Of a stretch of DNA of 64,000 nucleotides, positions 9,931 through 18,619 are shown piece after piece (the first letter of the stretch is position 1; every line of letters begins with the position of its first letter). The position numbers and the translations under genes were made by a program. The notes under the pieces are model-generated. The model saw nothing but the letters and a program-made list of their open reading frames with translations, was not told the origin of the DNA and searched no databases. Source of the DNA: JAJECS01 sp965198185 (GTDB lineage Bacteria > Chloroflexota > UBA11872); the NCBI GenBank assembly GCA_965198185.1, contig CBDAOU010000001.1:682001-746000 (forward strand), given 5' to 3'.

Positions 9931-9959
9931 TTGACGTTACATTTGTAACGATCTAGGAT
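9931..9959 (+). promoter_or_regulatory. promoter-like sequence with palindromic operator upstream of the portal gene
   Basis: TTGACG (9931-9936) and TAGGAT (9954-9959) are 17 nt apart, a standard sigma-70 spacing. A perfect inverted repeat CGTTAC-ATTT-GTAACG occupies 9935-9950 and so overlaps the -35 and spacer. The same motif, CGTTAC-TAAA-GTAATG, lies at 21912-21927 ahead of the second phage segment. A repressor or activator site is inferred. Confidence 0.6.
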
Positions 9960-10020
9960 TAGGGCTGTAGCACGCAGGCGCCTGCCTCGCTCGGCGCGCC
10001 AATGACACCAGGAGGCCCTC

Positions 10021-11709
10021 TTGCCCGAGTCCCGTCCCGACGCGTTGCCCCCACCGTCCGAGTCCTATGTGCAAGAGCTGGAGCAGCATCTGCTCACCGA
10101 GTTCGGCGGCCGCAACGCGCGCATTGAGCGCTTGCGACGGCTGCGGTTCATGGAGGAGCCGGTCGACATTCCGGCGGCCTATCGGGCCACGACGCGCGAG
10201 GTGCGGACGCCGCTGGCCCGGGAGCAGCTCAAGCGGGTCGTGGGCAGCCTGACCGCCAACCACCCGACCATCAGCGTGCCGCCGGCCGATCAGACGTCGG
10301 AGAGCCGAGCCAACGCCTCGCGTCGCGAGCGTTGGACGGCCGCCGCCCTGCGGCGCATGAAGAACGACGCCGAGCGCGACATCTTCGGCATGTTCGTGGA
10401 CGCGCTGGTGGCCGACGGCACAGGGGTGATGAAGCTGGTCTACGTCCCCGAGCGCTGGGCGGGGTATCCGAGCCGCGGCGACGCCGGGCCGGAGACCGAC
10501 GCCGCGTTCAACGAGCGGTCGACTCGCTTCAAGCGCGCCGCGCCGTTCCCGCTGGCGTGGCGCGACGTGGACGTGCTGACCTTCTATCCCCTGATCGGCG
10601 ACGACGGGATCGAGGCCTGCCTGGAGATCGCCGAGCGGCCCAAGTGGCTCATGATGCGGCGCTACGGCCTCGTCGAGGACCGACGCACCGGTCGCCTGGC
10701 GCCCGCGGGCCGCGCGTCGGCGGCGGAGGGTCCGGCAGCCGCCGGCGGCACCGTGCGCGTGGTCGAATACTGGGACCGCGAGCATTTCGCCTACCTGGTG
10801 GACGGCCATCTGGTGCGGCGCGGCCGCCACGCCTACGGCGCGGTGCCTTATGTGATGGCGCACGGCAACCAGTCGCCCAGCCGCGACCCGGCCAAGGCCG
10901 GCGAGTCGATGCTGGCGTCGGTCGAATACCTGGTGCCGCTGCTCGACCGGCTGCTGACCATGAAGCAGAACGCGGTGCACCTCTACGCCTACCCGACGCC
11001 CAAGCTCACCGGCTTTGCGGGCGGCGACGGCGCCCTCGGCGAGGACGGCCGCCCGCCGCCGATCGAGTTCCGGCCGGGCGAGATTCTGCCGTTGTTCCCC
11101 GGTGAGGATCTGAGCTTGCTGCAGTGGTCGGGCACGCCACCCGATCTGGACGAGCTCATCGCCCTTACGCGCTCGATGATCGATCAGGCCGGCGTACCCA
11201 CGGTGCTCTTCGGCATCGCGCCCGGCGGCAACACGAGCGGGTACTACCTGAACCAGCTGATCAACGCGGCGCGCTTGTCGTTCAACCAGATCACGCGGCA
11301 CGCCGAGCAGGCGCTGGAGCGCATCGTGCAGCTGGCCTGGCGTCTGGTCGAACACCGGGTGCGCGAAACGGTGTATGTCTACGGCGACGACGACGCCGCG
11401 TGGCTGGGCCTGTCGCCGCGCGACATCAGCGGCTACTACGCCGTGCGCGCCAAGCTGGAGGCCCTGGCCCCGGCGGATGAGATCGCCCAAGGCACCTATG
11501 CCGCGAACCTGGTGGCGGCCAAGCTGGCGTCCCGGCGCTGGGCCATGCAGGAGAAGCTGGGCATCGCCAACGCGGCGGAGATGCAGGCGGAGATCATGCG
11601 CGAGGAGATGCTTGACGATCCGGAGGTCCGGCGCGCCCTATGGCGCCGCGAGGGCGCCGTATCCGCGGCGGCTGACGCCGACCGCGCGGCCCCGGCGGAC
11701 GGATCGTGA
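10021..11709 (+). CDS. phage portal protein
   Basis: A 562-aa protein from TTG 10021. The AGGAGG at about 10010 fixes this start. It has the layout of portal proteins: an N-terminal mixed domain; a central region with RDVDVLTFYPLIGDDGIEA and YWDREHFAYLVDGHLV; a stem/clip region around YLVPLLDRLLTMKQNAV; and a helical C-terminal part with ALTRSMIDQAGVPTVLFG and GNTSGYYLNQLINAARL, a pattern common to dodecameric portals of tailed phages. The portal forms the ring through which the terminase loads DNA. The stop overlaps the next gene as GTGA. No frameshift is seen. Confidence 0.82.
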   Translation: MPESRPDALPPPSESYVQELEQHLLTEFGGRNARIERLRRLRFMEEPVDIPAAYRATTREVRTPLAREQLKRVVGSLTANHPTISVPPADQTSESRANASRRERWTAAALRRMKNDAERDIFGMFVDALVADGTGVMKLVYVPERWAGYPSRGDAGPETDAAFNERSTRFKRAAPFPLAWRDVDVLTFYPLIGDDGIEACLEIAERPKWLMMRRYGLVEDRRTGRLAPAGRASAAEGPAAAGGTVRVVEYWDREHFAYLVDGHLVRRGRHAYGAVPYVMAHGNQSPSRDPAKAGESMLASVEYLVPLLDRLLTMKQNAVHLYAYPTPKLTGFAGGDGALGEDGRPPPIEFRPGEILPLFPGEDLSLLQWSGTPPDLDELIALTRSMIDQAGVPTVLFGIAPGGNTSGYYLNQLINAARLSFNQITRHAEQALERIVQLAWRLVEHRVRETVYVYGDDDAAWLGLSPRDISGYYAVRAKLEALAPADEIAQGTYAANLVAAKLASRRWAMQEKLGIANAAEMQAEIMREEMLDDPEVRRALWRREGAVSAAADADRAAPADGS

Positions 11710-11942
11710 CGGCGGCAAAGCGACGGCCGTCGCCCCACGAGCTTCCCGCGCGATTTCGCACGCTGGCCGAGGAGCACACGGACGAGATCTGTGCGGCTGT
11801 CATCGACCGCGCGCGCAAGGGCGAGCGCTGGGCGACCGAGCTGGTGATGCAATACGCCTTCGACCGCTCAGCCGCAGCCTCCGAGGACGCGCTCGTGACT
11901 CTGCTGGAGGACATCCGCGCCCGCCTTGCGCACAGCGCGTGA
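11706..11942 (+). CDS. small protein between portal and terminase (candidate small terminase)
   Basis: A 78-aa product from GTG 11706, overlapping the portal stop by 4 nt, which implies translational coupling. It is charged and mostly helical (FRTLAEEHTDEICAAVIDRA, GERWATELVMQYAF). Its end overlaps the terminase start by 17 nt. Position and size suit a small terminase subunit or DNA-recognition factor, but no helix-turn-helix is clear, so the role is inferred from context alone. Confidence 0.55.
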   Translation: MTAAKRRPSPHELPARFRTLAEEHTDEICAAVIDRARKGERWATELVMQYAFDRSAAASEDALVTLLEDIRARLAHSA

Positions 11943-13218
11943 GGCGCTGTGGCGGCGCGTGGGCTACGCGCCGAGCCCCGAGCAGCGGCGGGCGCATGAC
12001 TCGCCCGCGCGCATTCGCCTGATCGCCGGCGGGGAACGTGCCGGCAAGAGCCGCAGCGCCGCCATGGAGCTGTTCGGCCGCTGCCTTGAAGGCCGGCTCT
12101 ACTGGCTGGTCGGCCCGGACTATGAGCTCTGCCGGCCCGAGTTCCGTTATTTGGCGGAGGCGTTTGGGGCCATCGGCGCCGTCGAGAGCCTGAGCTTCCC
12201 GTCGTCGGAGCAGTGTCGCCTGACGTTGCGCACCGGGGCGCGGATCGTGACCAAGTCGGCCCGCGATCCGGCGCGGCTGGCCGGCGAGGCGCCCGACGGA
12301 ATTCTGGGCTGCGAGGCAGCCCAGTTGCCCTATGAGGTCTACCTGCGCCTGAGAGGCCGCGTGGCGGAGCGCCGCGGCTGGCTCTGGCTGAGCGGCACGT
12401 TCGAGGGCTCGCGCGGCTGGTACGCGGACCACTTCAGCGCCTGGCAGGTGGTGAACGCCGACGGCGCGGCGGCGTTCTCGATTCCGACCTGGTCCAACCG
12501 CACACTGTTTCCGGGCGGGCGCGCCGACGCCGAGATCGAGGCGCTCGAAGCGACCTATCCAGCGTCGGTGTTTCGGGAACGATTCGGCGGCGTGCCCTGC
12601 CCGCCCGCGACCCTGGTGTTTCCTGAATTCGAGCCGGCGCGCCACGTGGCCGCCGTCGATCCGGCTGCCGTCGAGACCGTGGAGCTCGCGATCGACCCGG
12701 GATATGCCGGCGCCTATGCCGTGCTCGCGGTGACCGAGGCCGCCGGCGAAGTGCGGGTGATCGACGAGGTCTACCACCGCCGCATGGTGGCCGCGGAGAT
12801 CATCGCGGAATGCCGGCGACGCTGGTGGTGGCCGCGGGTGAGCGGCGGGGTGATCGACGTCGCCGGTCGCCAGCACCACGCCAGCGCCAGCCAGGTCGAA
12901 ATCTGGCAGGCCCTAGCTGGGCTGCGCCTGCGGTCCCGCCCGGTGCGGGTCCAGGACGGCATCGATCGCCTGCGCACCTTCCTCCGCGACCCGGCCAGCG
13001 GGGAGCCGCGACTCACCCTGGCGCCGGCCTGCCGCGCGCTCATGCAGGAATTTGGAAGCTATCGCTACCACGAGATGCGGGACGACCGCCCAATCTCGGA
13101 GCTGCCCATCGACCGCGATAACCATGCCATCAAGGCGCTGGCCTACTGGCTCTATGACCGCTTTGGGCCCGTTGCACGGCCGGCGCGGGCGTACCGGTCG
13201 TTCGCTCTGGTGGGCTAA
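11926..13218 (+). CDS. phage terminase large subunit
   Basis: A 430-aa packaging ATPase/nuclease from TTG 11926; GTG 11959 is an alternative start. The Walker A motif GGERAGKS is at residues 35-42, and GILGCEAAQL at about residues 125-135 stands where Walker B is expected. The C-terminal RNase H-like nuclease shows acidic positions in AIDPGYAGAYAVLAV, GGVIDVAGRQ and ELPIDRDNHAIKALAYW. The family cuts concatemeric DNA and drives it into the prohead through the portal encoded just upstream. Length and motifs look complete. It is followed closely by a strong hairpin. Confidence 0.88.
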   Translation: MRTAREALWRRVGYAPSPEQRRAHDSPARIRLIAGGERAGKSRSAAMELFGRCLEGRLYWLVGPDYELCRPEFRYLAEAFGAIGAVESLSFPSSEQCRLTLRTGARIVTKSARDPARLAGEAPDGILGCEAAQLPYEVYLRLRGRVAERRGWLWLSGTFEGSRGWYADHFSAWQVVNADGAAAFSIPTWSNRTLFPGGRADAEIEALEATYPASVFRERFGGVPCPPATLVFPEFEPARHVAAVDPAAVETVELAIDPGYAGAYAVLAVTEAAGEVRVIDEVYHRRMVAAEIIAECRRRWWWPRVSGGVIDVAGRQHHASASQVEIWQALAGLRLRSRPVRVQDGIDRLRTFLRDPASGEPRLTLAPACRALMQEFGSYRYHEMRDDRPISELPIDRDNHAIKALAYWLYDRFGPVARPARAYRSFALVG

Positions 13219-13223
13219 CGGTC

Positions 13224-13255
13224 GCTATCGACGCGACGACCGCCGCGTCGATAGC
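13224..13255 (+). terminator. 12-bp perfect hairpin after the terminase gene
   Basis: GCTATCGACGCG and CGCGTCGATAGC pair perfectly around an 8-nt loop, starting 5 nt after the terminase stop. There is no clear T-run afterwards, so it could be a terminator or an RNA-processing/attenuation structure ahead of the next gene. Confidence 0.6.
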
Positions 13256-13300
13256 CCTTGCTACCATTCAACGCCGGGGTGCGCCGCAGCGAGGGTCGGG

Positions 13301-13657
13301 ATGGCGAAGAACCCGCGTCAGCCGAACGAGCTCTCGCTGAAGCTCGAATGGTCGGGATTCGAGGACCAGCCGGTGCACTTCGTGAACCGGTTTGCCGTCC
13401 AGCACGACGCGCAGGCGAACGAGTTCTATCTCAACGTCGGCGCCGTGTCGCCGCCACTGATCATGGGGTCCGACGCGGACCGTATCGCCACAGCCGCCAA
13501 GCTGCAGGAGCGCGGCACGATTCCGGTGCATCCGGTGGCCCGCCTGGCACTGACCCCGGAGCGCGTCCTTGAGTTGATCAAGGCGTTGCAGACGAATTAC
13601 CGGAACTATCAAGAGGCCTTGGCGCGCCGCCAAGCAGACGCCGACGCCGGCGACTGA
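13301..13657 (+). CDS. DUF3467-like small protein
   Basis: A 118-aa protein from ATG 13301 with GAGGG upstream. The pattern FVNRFAVQHDAQANEFYLNVG, then a central PPLIMG, then HPVARLALTPERVLELIKAL, resembles DUF3467 proteins: a beta-rich fold with a conserved late R-x-x-x-S/T-P region followed by a helix ending in a tyrosine-containing motif (here NYRNYQ). The function of that family is not established. It may be the last gene of the packaging segment or a host gene at its edge. A second protein of similar type lies at 59059. Confidence 0.6.
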   Translation: MAKNPRQPNELSLKLEWSGFEDQPVHFVNRFAVQHDAQANEFYLNVGAVSPPLIMGSDADRIATAAKLQERGTIPVHPVARLALTPERVLELIKALQTNYRNYQEALARRQADADAGD

Positions 13658-13879
13658 CCCTGATCGGACAGCCGGACCGCGGAGTGGACTGCTTATGGGA
13701 CGCTGTCGCGACGTTCGTTTCACGATGCGAGCGATCGGGATCGAGGGTCGGCGCCGAGCCGCTGGCGCGCGGCGAGCAAGCCCGGAGATACTCGCAGGCA
13801 CTGCTTGGTTCAAACGCGGTGATCGATGTTGGGGCCTCAGGCAAGAGCCGTTACGGGTGTCGTATTCGCCAGGCAGCGG

Positions 13880-15442
13880 ATGGCGAGCTTGGCGTCGCGC
13901 CGGTGGTTTCTGCCGATCGGCTCGGTGGTGAAGGACGGCGTCCTGGAAAGCAACGCCTGGAGCCTCGATGTGGCTCGCGCCGCGGTGCTGACGCTGCTGG
14001 CGGGCCTGATCTATCTGCTTTCGTCCGGAGCCCACGCGTACAGCGTCGACGAGATCACCAACTACGCATCGGCCCGAGCGCTGGTGGAAACGGGCAGCCC
14101 GGACCTGTCAGGCGAGCAACCGTTTCCCCGCGAACAGTTGCTGACGCTGCGGCACCCGTCCATGGACAGGGTGACCGGACGCTATGGCCTGCTCTCGTGG
14201 GTGGGGATGGCACCGGCCTACCTCGTGGCTCGCTGGACCGATTCAATGCCGCCGCCGCCGTCGCCGACGTTTCCCCAACCGAGCGCGGTGCGGCCGGTGG
14301 CCGCGCTCCTCTACGCGCCGGCGATCGCTGCGCTCCTGGTGGGCGCAACCTATCTGCTTGGGCGCAACCTTGGCCTGCGACCCCGCAACGCTGCCGCGGC
14401 GGCGCTGGTGCTGGCGTTTGCCAGTCCTCTCTGGGTGTACGCGCAGGGCCTGGCCAACATCCCGCTCGCCGCGCTGTTCAGTGTGCTGGCGTTCGTCGCG
14501 GTCACCGGATCGCGCTCGGGCTCGGGCGCATGGGCGGTGGCCGGCGGGCTCGCCGGTCTTGCCGCGCTCACGCGGACCGAATTCGTGGTCCTTGCGCCTG
14601 CGGTCGGCGCGTTGAGCGTGTTCCGCGGTGAGCGACTTTCGCGGGCCGGGCTCACCCGCGGGCTGGCGTTTGCGGTGGCATGGGCCGTCGTGGTCGTCCC
14701 GGGCATCGGGCTGTGGAACCTGTACCGAACGGGGGACTTCTTCGACGTCGGCTACCGGTCGGCCTCAATCCTCTGGCAAACGGACCGGGCCCATATCGGA
14801 ATCTTCGGGGTGCTGGCCAGTCCGAGCTTTGGGCTGATGGTTTTCATGCCCGTCGCCGCAATCGGCCTGTGGGGGATGCTCGGCGCGACGTCCCGCCGGC
14901 CGATCTGGCTGACCATGCTGGCGCTGATTGTTCTCGCGGTTATCGGCTACGGGTCGTTTGACGACTGGTCCGGTGGGGTCTCCTGGGGACCTCGATACCT
15001 GACGGCCGTCACGCCGTTCTTGGCGCTAGGCATCGGCCTGGCTATGCAGGCGCCGTCAACGACCCTGGGTATGCGCCTTGTCACGCTGGGGCTGGCGGCG
15101 TGGTCGACCGGAGTTTCGGTGCTGGGCGTGCTCTTCGACTACCAATCGGGCTGGCGAAATCTCTGGGAGCACACGTCGCGTCTTGAACAGATCGAGTGGA
15201 ATCCCCATTTCTCGTTGATCGGCGCCCACCTGCGGCTGGCCCGCCAGTGGGTCGACGGACTGATCGGCCCCGATCTGTTCGTGGTGCACCGGCTCGGCGC
15301 CTGGACGATCGCCGTGCTAGCAGTGGGGCTGGTGGTGGTTCTGGGCCTAGCCGTGGCCATTGAGACCCGCAGCGTTGTGCTCGGCGGGCGGCACCGTAAG
15401 GACGCGCTAGCGGGACCGACGACGGATGTTCACGCTGGCTGA
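13880..15442 (+). CDS. polytopic GT-C-type (GT39-like) membrane glycosyltransferase
   Basis: A 520-aa protein from ATG 13880; the frame stays open upstream but the longer N-terminus is not hydrophobic. After the first helix (VLTLLAGLIYLLSSGAH) the outer loop has YSVDEITNYASARALVETG, matching the acidic D-E loop of PMT/ArnT-like enzymes. Around ten further helices follow, with RTEFVVLAP and WSGGVSWGPRYLTAVTPFLA, which recur in bacterial GT39-like proteins. It would use a polyprenyl-linked sugar on the outer face of the membrane. It is the first non-phage gene after packaging segment 1, and its 3' end overlaps the convergent paralog gene by 13 nt. Confidence 0.72.
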   Translation: MASLASRRWFLPIGSVVKDGVLESNAWSLDVARAAVLTLLAGLIYLLSSGAHAYSVDEITNYASARALVETGSPDLSGEQPFPREQLLTLRHPSMDRVTGRYGLLSWVGMAPAYLVARWTDSMPPPPSPTFPQPSAVRPVAALLYAPAIAALLVGATYLLGRNLGLRPRNAAAAALVLAFASPLWVYAQGLANIPLAALFSVLAFVAVTGSRSGSGAWAVAGGLAGLAALTRTEFVVLAPAVGALSVFRGERLSRAGLTRGLAFAVAWAVVVVPGIGLWNLYRTGDFFDVGYRSASILWQTDRAHIGIFGVLASPSFGLMVFMPVAAIGLWGMLGATSRRPIWLTMLALIVLAVIGYGSFDDWSGGVSWGPRYLTAVTPFLALGIGLAMQAPSTTLGMRLVTLGLAAWSTGVSVLGVLFDYQSGWRNLWEHTSRLEQIEWNPHFSLIGAHLRLARQWVDGLIGPDLFVVHRLGAWTIAVLAVGLVVVLGLAVAIETRSVVLGGRHRKDALAGPTTDVHAG

Positions 15443-16839
15443 TGCGTTGGGGACCGAGCAGAGATGGGCGGCCGCGGGCGGACGCTTGCCACGAGGAGGA
15501 CTGGAATGAGGGTGATCATGGTCAGTGCGATGACTAGGTCCGCCGCCAGCAACCACCAACGCGGATCGGTGGTGAGAAGCCGCCATATCGCGGCCAGCTT
15601 GCTCAGGGTTGGCTCGGGCGCGCTGTAGGCCACGAATTCCAGGTTCTGGTCCGGCCACGCCAACGCGCCGTTGATCCAGAGCCGGCCATCCGCATAGCGA
15701 TCACCTTTCGTCGCGCCAACGCCAAGCTCGGCGCCGGTCTGGACATCGGCCGTTACCTGTAGGGCCAGCAGCTGGCCCTCGGCGGCGCTGACTGGCGGCA
15801 GAAGCTCAATGTCTTTCCAGCGCGGGCAGTCACCAGCCGGGACCTCGACGGACCCTTCAGCATGAGTGCGGTCTGGCGCTTCGAGGGGGGTGACGCGAAC
15901 CGCGACCGTCGCGGGACCGCCCCGCTCGCAATTTGACAGAAGGAGCCTGATGCTCTGCACGGGCGTGGCGGGCATGCGGAGCTCCTGAACCACAGCTTCG
16001 TGCCGCTGGAGGCTCAACCCAAAGGCGCCCGAGCGCATGTTTGGGGCCAGCGCCTCCGCCAACGGCGCACGGAAGAGGAAACCCACCGCAAGGCCGCCAA
16101 GCACGGCCAGCGCCGCGATCGACGCGACGAGCGACCGGTGCCAGCGGCCGCCGAAGAGGGGATAGGGCGGCAGACGTCCCTCTCGCAACACGATGACCGC
16201 GCTCAGTCCAATCAGCAGCGTTCCGCTGTACTCCAGGGTCTCTTCGACCACGAAAGCCAACGCCAACGCTCGCCCGCCGAACAGCCACTGATCAAGCGCA
16301 TCCTGCACGAGCGCCAACACCCAGCAGGCGATCCCGAGCGTCAGCGGCGCGCGGGTCGCCGGCCCGCCCAGCCCGTTGCGGACGAAGATCCACATCGCCA
16401 GCACAAACGCGACGACCAGCGGACTCACCAGGACCTGCCACGACAGGCCCAGGCGTTCGGCGTGCCCGACGACCGAGATAGGACCAGCCCTCTTGAAGTC
16501 AAAGAGCTCTCCATAGGTCAACGCCGCCGCCGTCAGCGCCAGCGCGGCCCAGCCCCCAACGGCAATCCAGCCGGCCGAGCGGCGGCGGCTGATCACGGCC
16601 GCGGCGAGCGCAAGCACCGTCACGCATGCCAAAGTGGCGGCGGCCACCGAGTTCGCAATCGTGCCTTCGCTGTTGGCGTCGAGCCGGCCCAGGGTGGCGT
16701 CCCAGGGCGGGAGCAGCGCCGGGAATGCCAGGCTGAAAAGATGGGTCCCGACGTAGCCGCCCCACCAGAAGGCCACCACGCCCAGCAGCAGCAGCCGTGC
16801 AGTGCAACCCACCAGCCGCCAGGCAGAGCCTCGGGTCAT
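15430..16839 (-). CDS. polytopic membrane protein, paralog family type A (copy 1)
   Basis: A 469-aa protein not assignable to a named family. About seven N-terminal helices are followed by an extracytoplasmic beta-rich domain of about 170 residues (VQELRMPATPVQSIRLLLSN, FVAYSAPEPTLSKL) and one C-terminal helix. Conserved marks shared with the other copies are NSEGTIAN after helix 1, YGELFDF at the end of helix 3, and VEETLEYSGTL entering helix 6. It is a tandem duplicate of 17053-18486, with roughly three quarters of residues the same by eye. Type B relatives are at 32463 and 52623. The paired membrane-proximal glutamates could bind a metal, but that is a guess. It lies downstream of its copy on the same strand. 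Confidence 0.75.
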   Translation of the reverse strand: MTRGSAWRLVGCTARLLLLGVVAFWWGGYVGTHLFSLAFPALLPPWDATLGRLDANSEGTIANSVAAATLACVTVLALAAAVISRRRSAGWIAVGGWAALALTAAALTYGELFDFKRAGPISVVGHAERLGLSWQVLVSPLVVAFVLAMWIFVRNGLGGPATRAPLTLGIACWVLALVQDALDQWLFGGRALALAFVVEETLEYSGTLLIGLSAVIVLREGRLPPYPLFGGRWHRSLVASIAALAVLGGLAVGFLFRAPLAEALAPNMRSGAFGLSLQRHEAVVQELRMPATPVQSIRLLLSNCERGGPATVAVRVTPLEAPDRTHAEGSVEVPAGDCPRWKDIELLPPVSAAEGQLLALQVTADVQTGAELGVGATKGDRYADGRLWINGALAWPDQNLEFVAYSAPEPTLSKLAAIWRLLTTDPRWWLLAADLVIALTMITLIPVLLVASVRPRPPISARSPTHQPA

Positions 16840-17052
16840 CGGGCGGTTGGTCGGCTCATGTCAGGCGGCACTGGCGCGTCTTGGGCGCTCGGGCGGATGG
16901 CACGCACTGCTGAGCCTACAGCGGGCGGCGCACCGAAGCCGGCGAGACGACGCCACCCGCCGCTCCATCTCGGCGGAGCCAAGCGCTGAGATGGAAGCGA
17001 GAACTGCCCATGAGCCCTGTGGACGTGCCCCATCGGATCCGGCCACGGCTAT

Positions 17053-18486
17053 TCACGCTGGCTGATGCGTTGAGGAACGAGCAGCGATGGGCCGCAACGG
17101 GCGGAGGCTCACCACGAGGAGGACTGGAATAAAGATGATCATGGTCAGCGCGACGGCGGCGTCCGCCGCCAGCAGCAGCCAGCGCGGATCGGTGGTGAGA
17201 AGCCGCCATATCGCGACCAGCTTGCTCAGGGTCGGCTCGGGCGCGCTGTAGGCGACAAACTCCAGGTTCTGATCCGGCCAGGCCAACGCGCCGTTGACCC
17301 AGAGCCGGCCATCCGCATAGCGATCGCCTTTCGTCGCGCCAACGCGAAGCTCGGCGCCGGGCTCAACGTCAGCCGCTACCTGCAGGGCCAGCAGCCGGCC
17401 CTCGGCGGCGGTGAGTGGCGGCAGGAGCTCAATGTCTTTCCAGCGCGGGCAGTCACCTACGGGGACCTGGACCGACCCCTCGGCAAGGACACGGTCGGGC
17501 GCCTCGAGGGGGGTGACGCGAACTGCGATCGTTCCCGAACGACCGGTTGGCTGACAATTCGACAGGAGCAGCCCAACGCTCCGCACCGGTGTGGCGGGCA
17601 TGCGGAATTCCTGGACCACGGCTTCCTGCCGGCTGAGGCTTACGCTGAAGGCGCCCGCGCGCGTGTAGGGCGCCAGCGCCTCCACCAACGGCGCGCGGAA
17701 GAGGAAACCCACCGCAAGGCCGCCAAGCACGGCCAGCGCCGCGATCGACCCAACGAGCGACCGGCGCCAGCGGCCGCCGAATAGGGGATACGGCGGCGGA
17801 TGGCCCTCTCGCAACACGATGGCCGCGCTCAGCCCAATCAGCAGGGTTCCGCTGAACTCCGCGGTTTCTTCGAGCACATACCCCAGCGCCACCGCTCCAC
17901 CGGTGGGCATCCACCGCCCGATCGCCTCCTGCGCGAGCGCAAACACCCAGCAAGCGACTCCGAGCGTCAGCGGCGCGCGGGCAGGCGGCACGTCTAGACC
18001 CTTGCGGATGAAGATCCACATCGCCAGCACGAATACGACGACCAGCGGACTCACCAGAACGGGCCATGGAAGCCCCACGCGTCCCGCCTGCTCGAAGAGA
18101 GAGATCGGACCCCGCTCTTTGAACTCGGCAAGCTCCTCGAAGGTCAAGGCCGCCGTCGTCAGGGCCACCGCAGCCCAACCGCCAACGGCAATCCAACCGG
18201 CCGAGCGGCGGCGGTTGACGACGGCCGCGGCGACCGCGAGCAGCGTCACGCACGCAAAGGTCGCGGCGGACACCGTGTTCGCAATCGTGCCTTCGTTGTC
18301 CGCATCCAACCGGCCCAGGGTGGGGTCCCAGGGCGGGAGCAGTGCCGGGAACGCCAGACTGAACAGGTGGGTCGCGACATATCCGCCCCACCAGAAGACC
18401 ACTACGCCCAGCAGCAGCAGCCATACGGTCCAGCCCGCCAGCCGCAGGGCCCGATTCTGGGCGATGGGGGCGAGTCGGCGGGTCAT
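17053..18486 (-). CDS. polytopic membrane protein, paralog family type A (copy 2)
   Basis: A 477-aa protein whose start at ATG 18486 is chosen because it aligns with the start of copy 1; the frame extends 25 codons further up. Topology equals copy 1: about seven helices, an outer beta-rich domain, one last helix. The shared motifs appear as DNEGTIAN, FEELAEF and LEETAEFSGTLLIG. The DNA similarity with copy 1 extends about 80 bp upstream of both starts, so the duplication included the promoter region. The protein domain between residues 280 and 440 is also nearly the same. No function can be assigned. Confidence 0.75.
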   Translation of the reverse strand: MTRRLAPIAQNRALRLAGWTVWLLLLGVVVFWWGGYVATHLFSLAFPALLPPWDPTLGRLDADNEGTIANTVSAATFACVTLLAVAAAVVNRRRSAGWIAVGGWAAVALTTAALTFEELAEFKERGPISLFEQAGRVGLPWPVLVSPLVVVFVLAMWIFIRKGLDVPPARAPLTLGVACWVFALAQEAIGRWMPTGGAVALGYVLEETAEFSGTLLIGLSAAIVLREGHPPPYPLFGGRWRRSLVGSIAALAVLGGLAVGFLFRAPLVEALAPYTRAGAFSVSLSRQEAVVQEFRMPATPVRSVGLLLSNCQPTGRSGTIAVRVTPLEAPDRVLAEGSVQVPVGDCPRWKDIELLPPLTAAEGRLLALQVAADVEPGAELRVGATKGDRYADGRLWVNGALAWPDQNLEFVAYSAPEPTLSKLVAIWRLLTTDPRWLLLAADAAVALTMIIFIPVLLVVSLRPLRPIAARSSTHQPA

Positions 18487-18619
18487 ATCAAGTGGCACTG
18501 CCGCGTCGTCGGTGCTCGTGCAGATGGCATCGACCGCTGAGGGTACAGCGAGCAGTCTCATGGCGTCCGGTGCCAGCGCGCTGAGCGTCGCCCTGCGCTA
18601 CACCGCGGCACGAGGGTAC

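Larger units (their letters stand above)
10021..13657 (+). mobile_element. phage-like segment 1 (DNA packaging genes)
   Basis: Portal, a small coupled protein and large terminase form an overlapping operon, followed after a hairpin by a DUF3467-like gene. Orientation and style match segment 2 (22306-30469), and both follow the same palindrome. No integrase or attachment site is seen at either edge; the right edge is set only by the end of the last gene. Confidence 0.6.
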
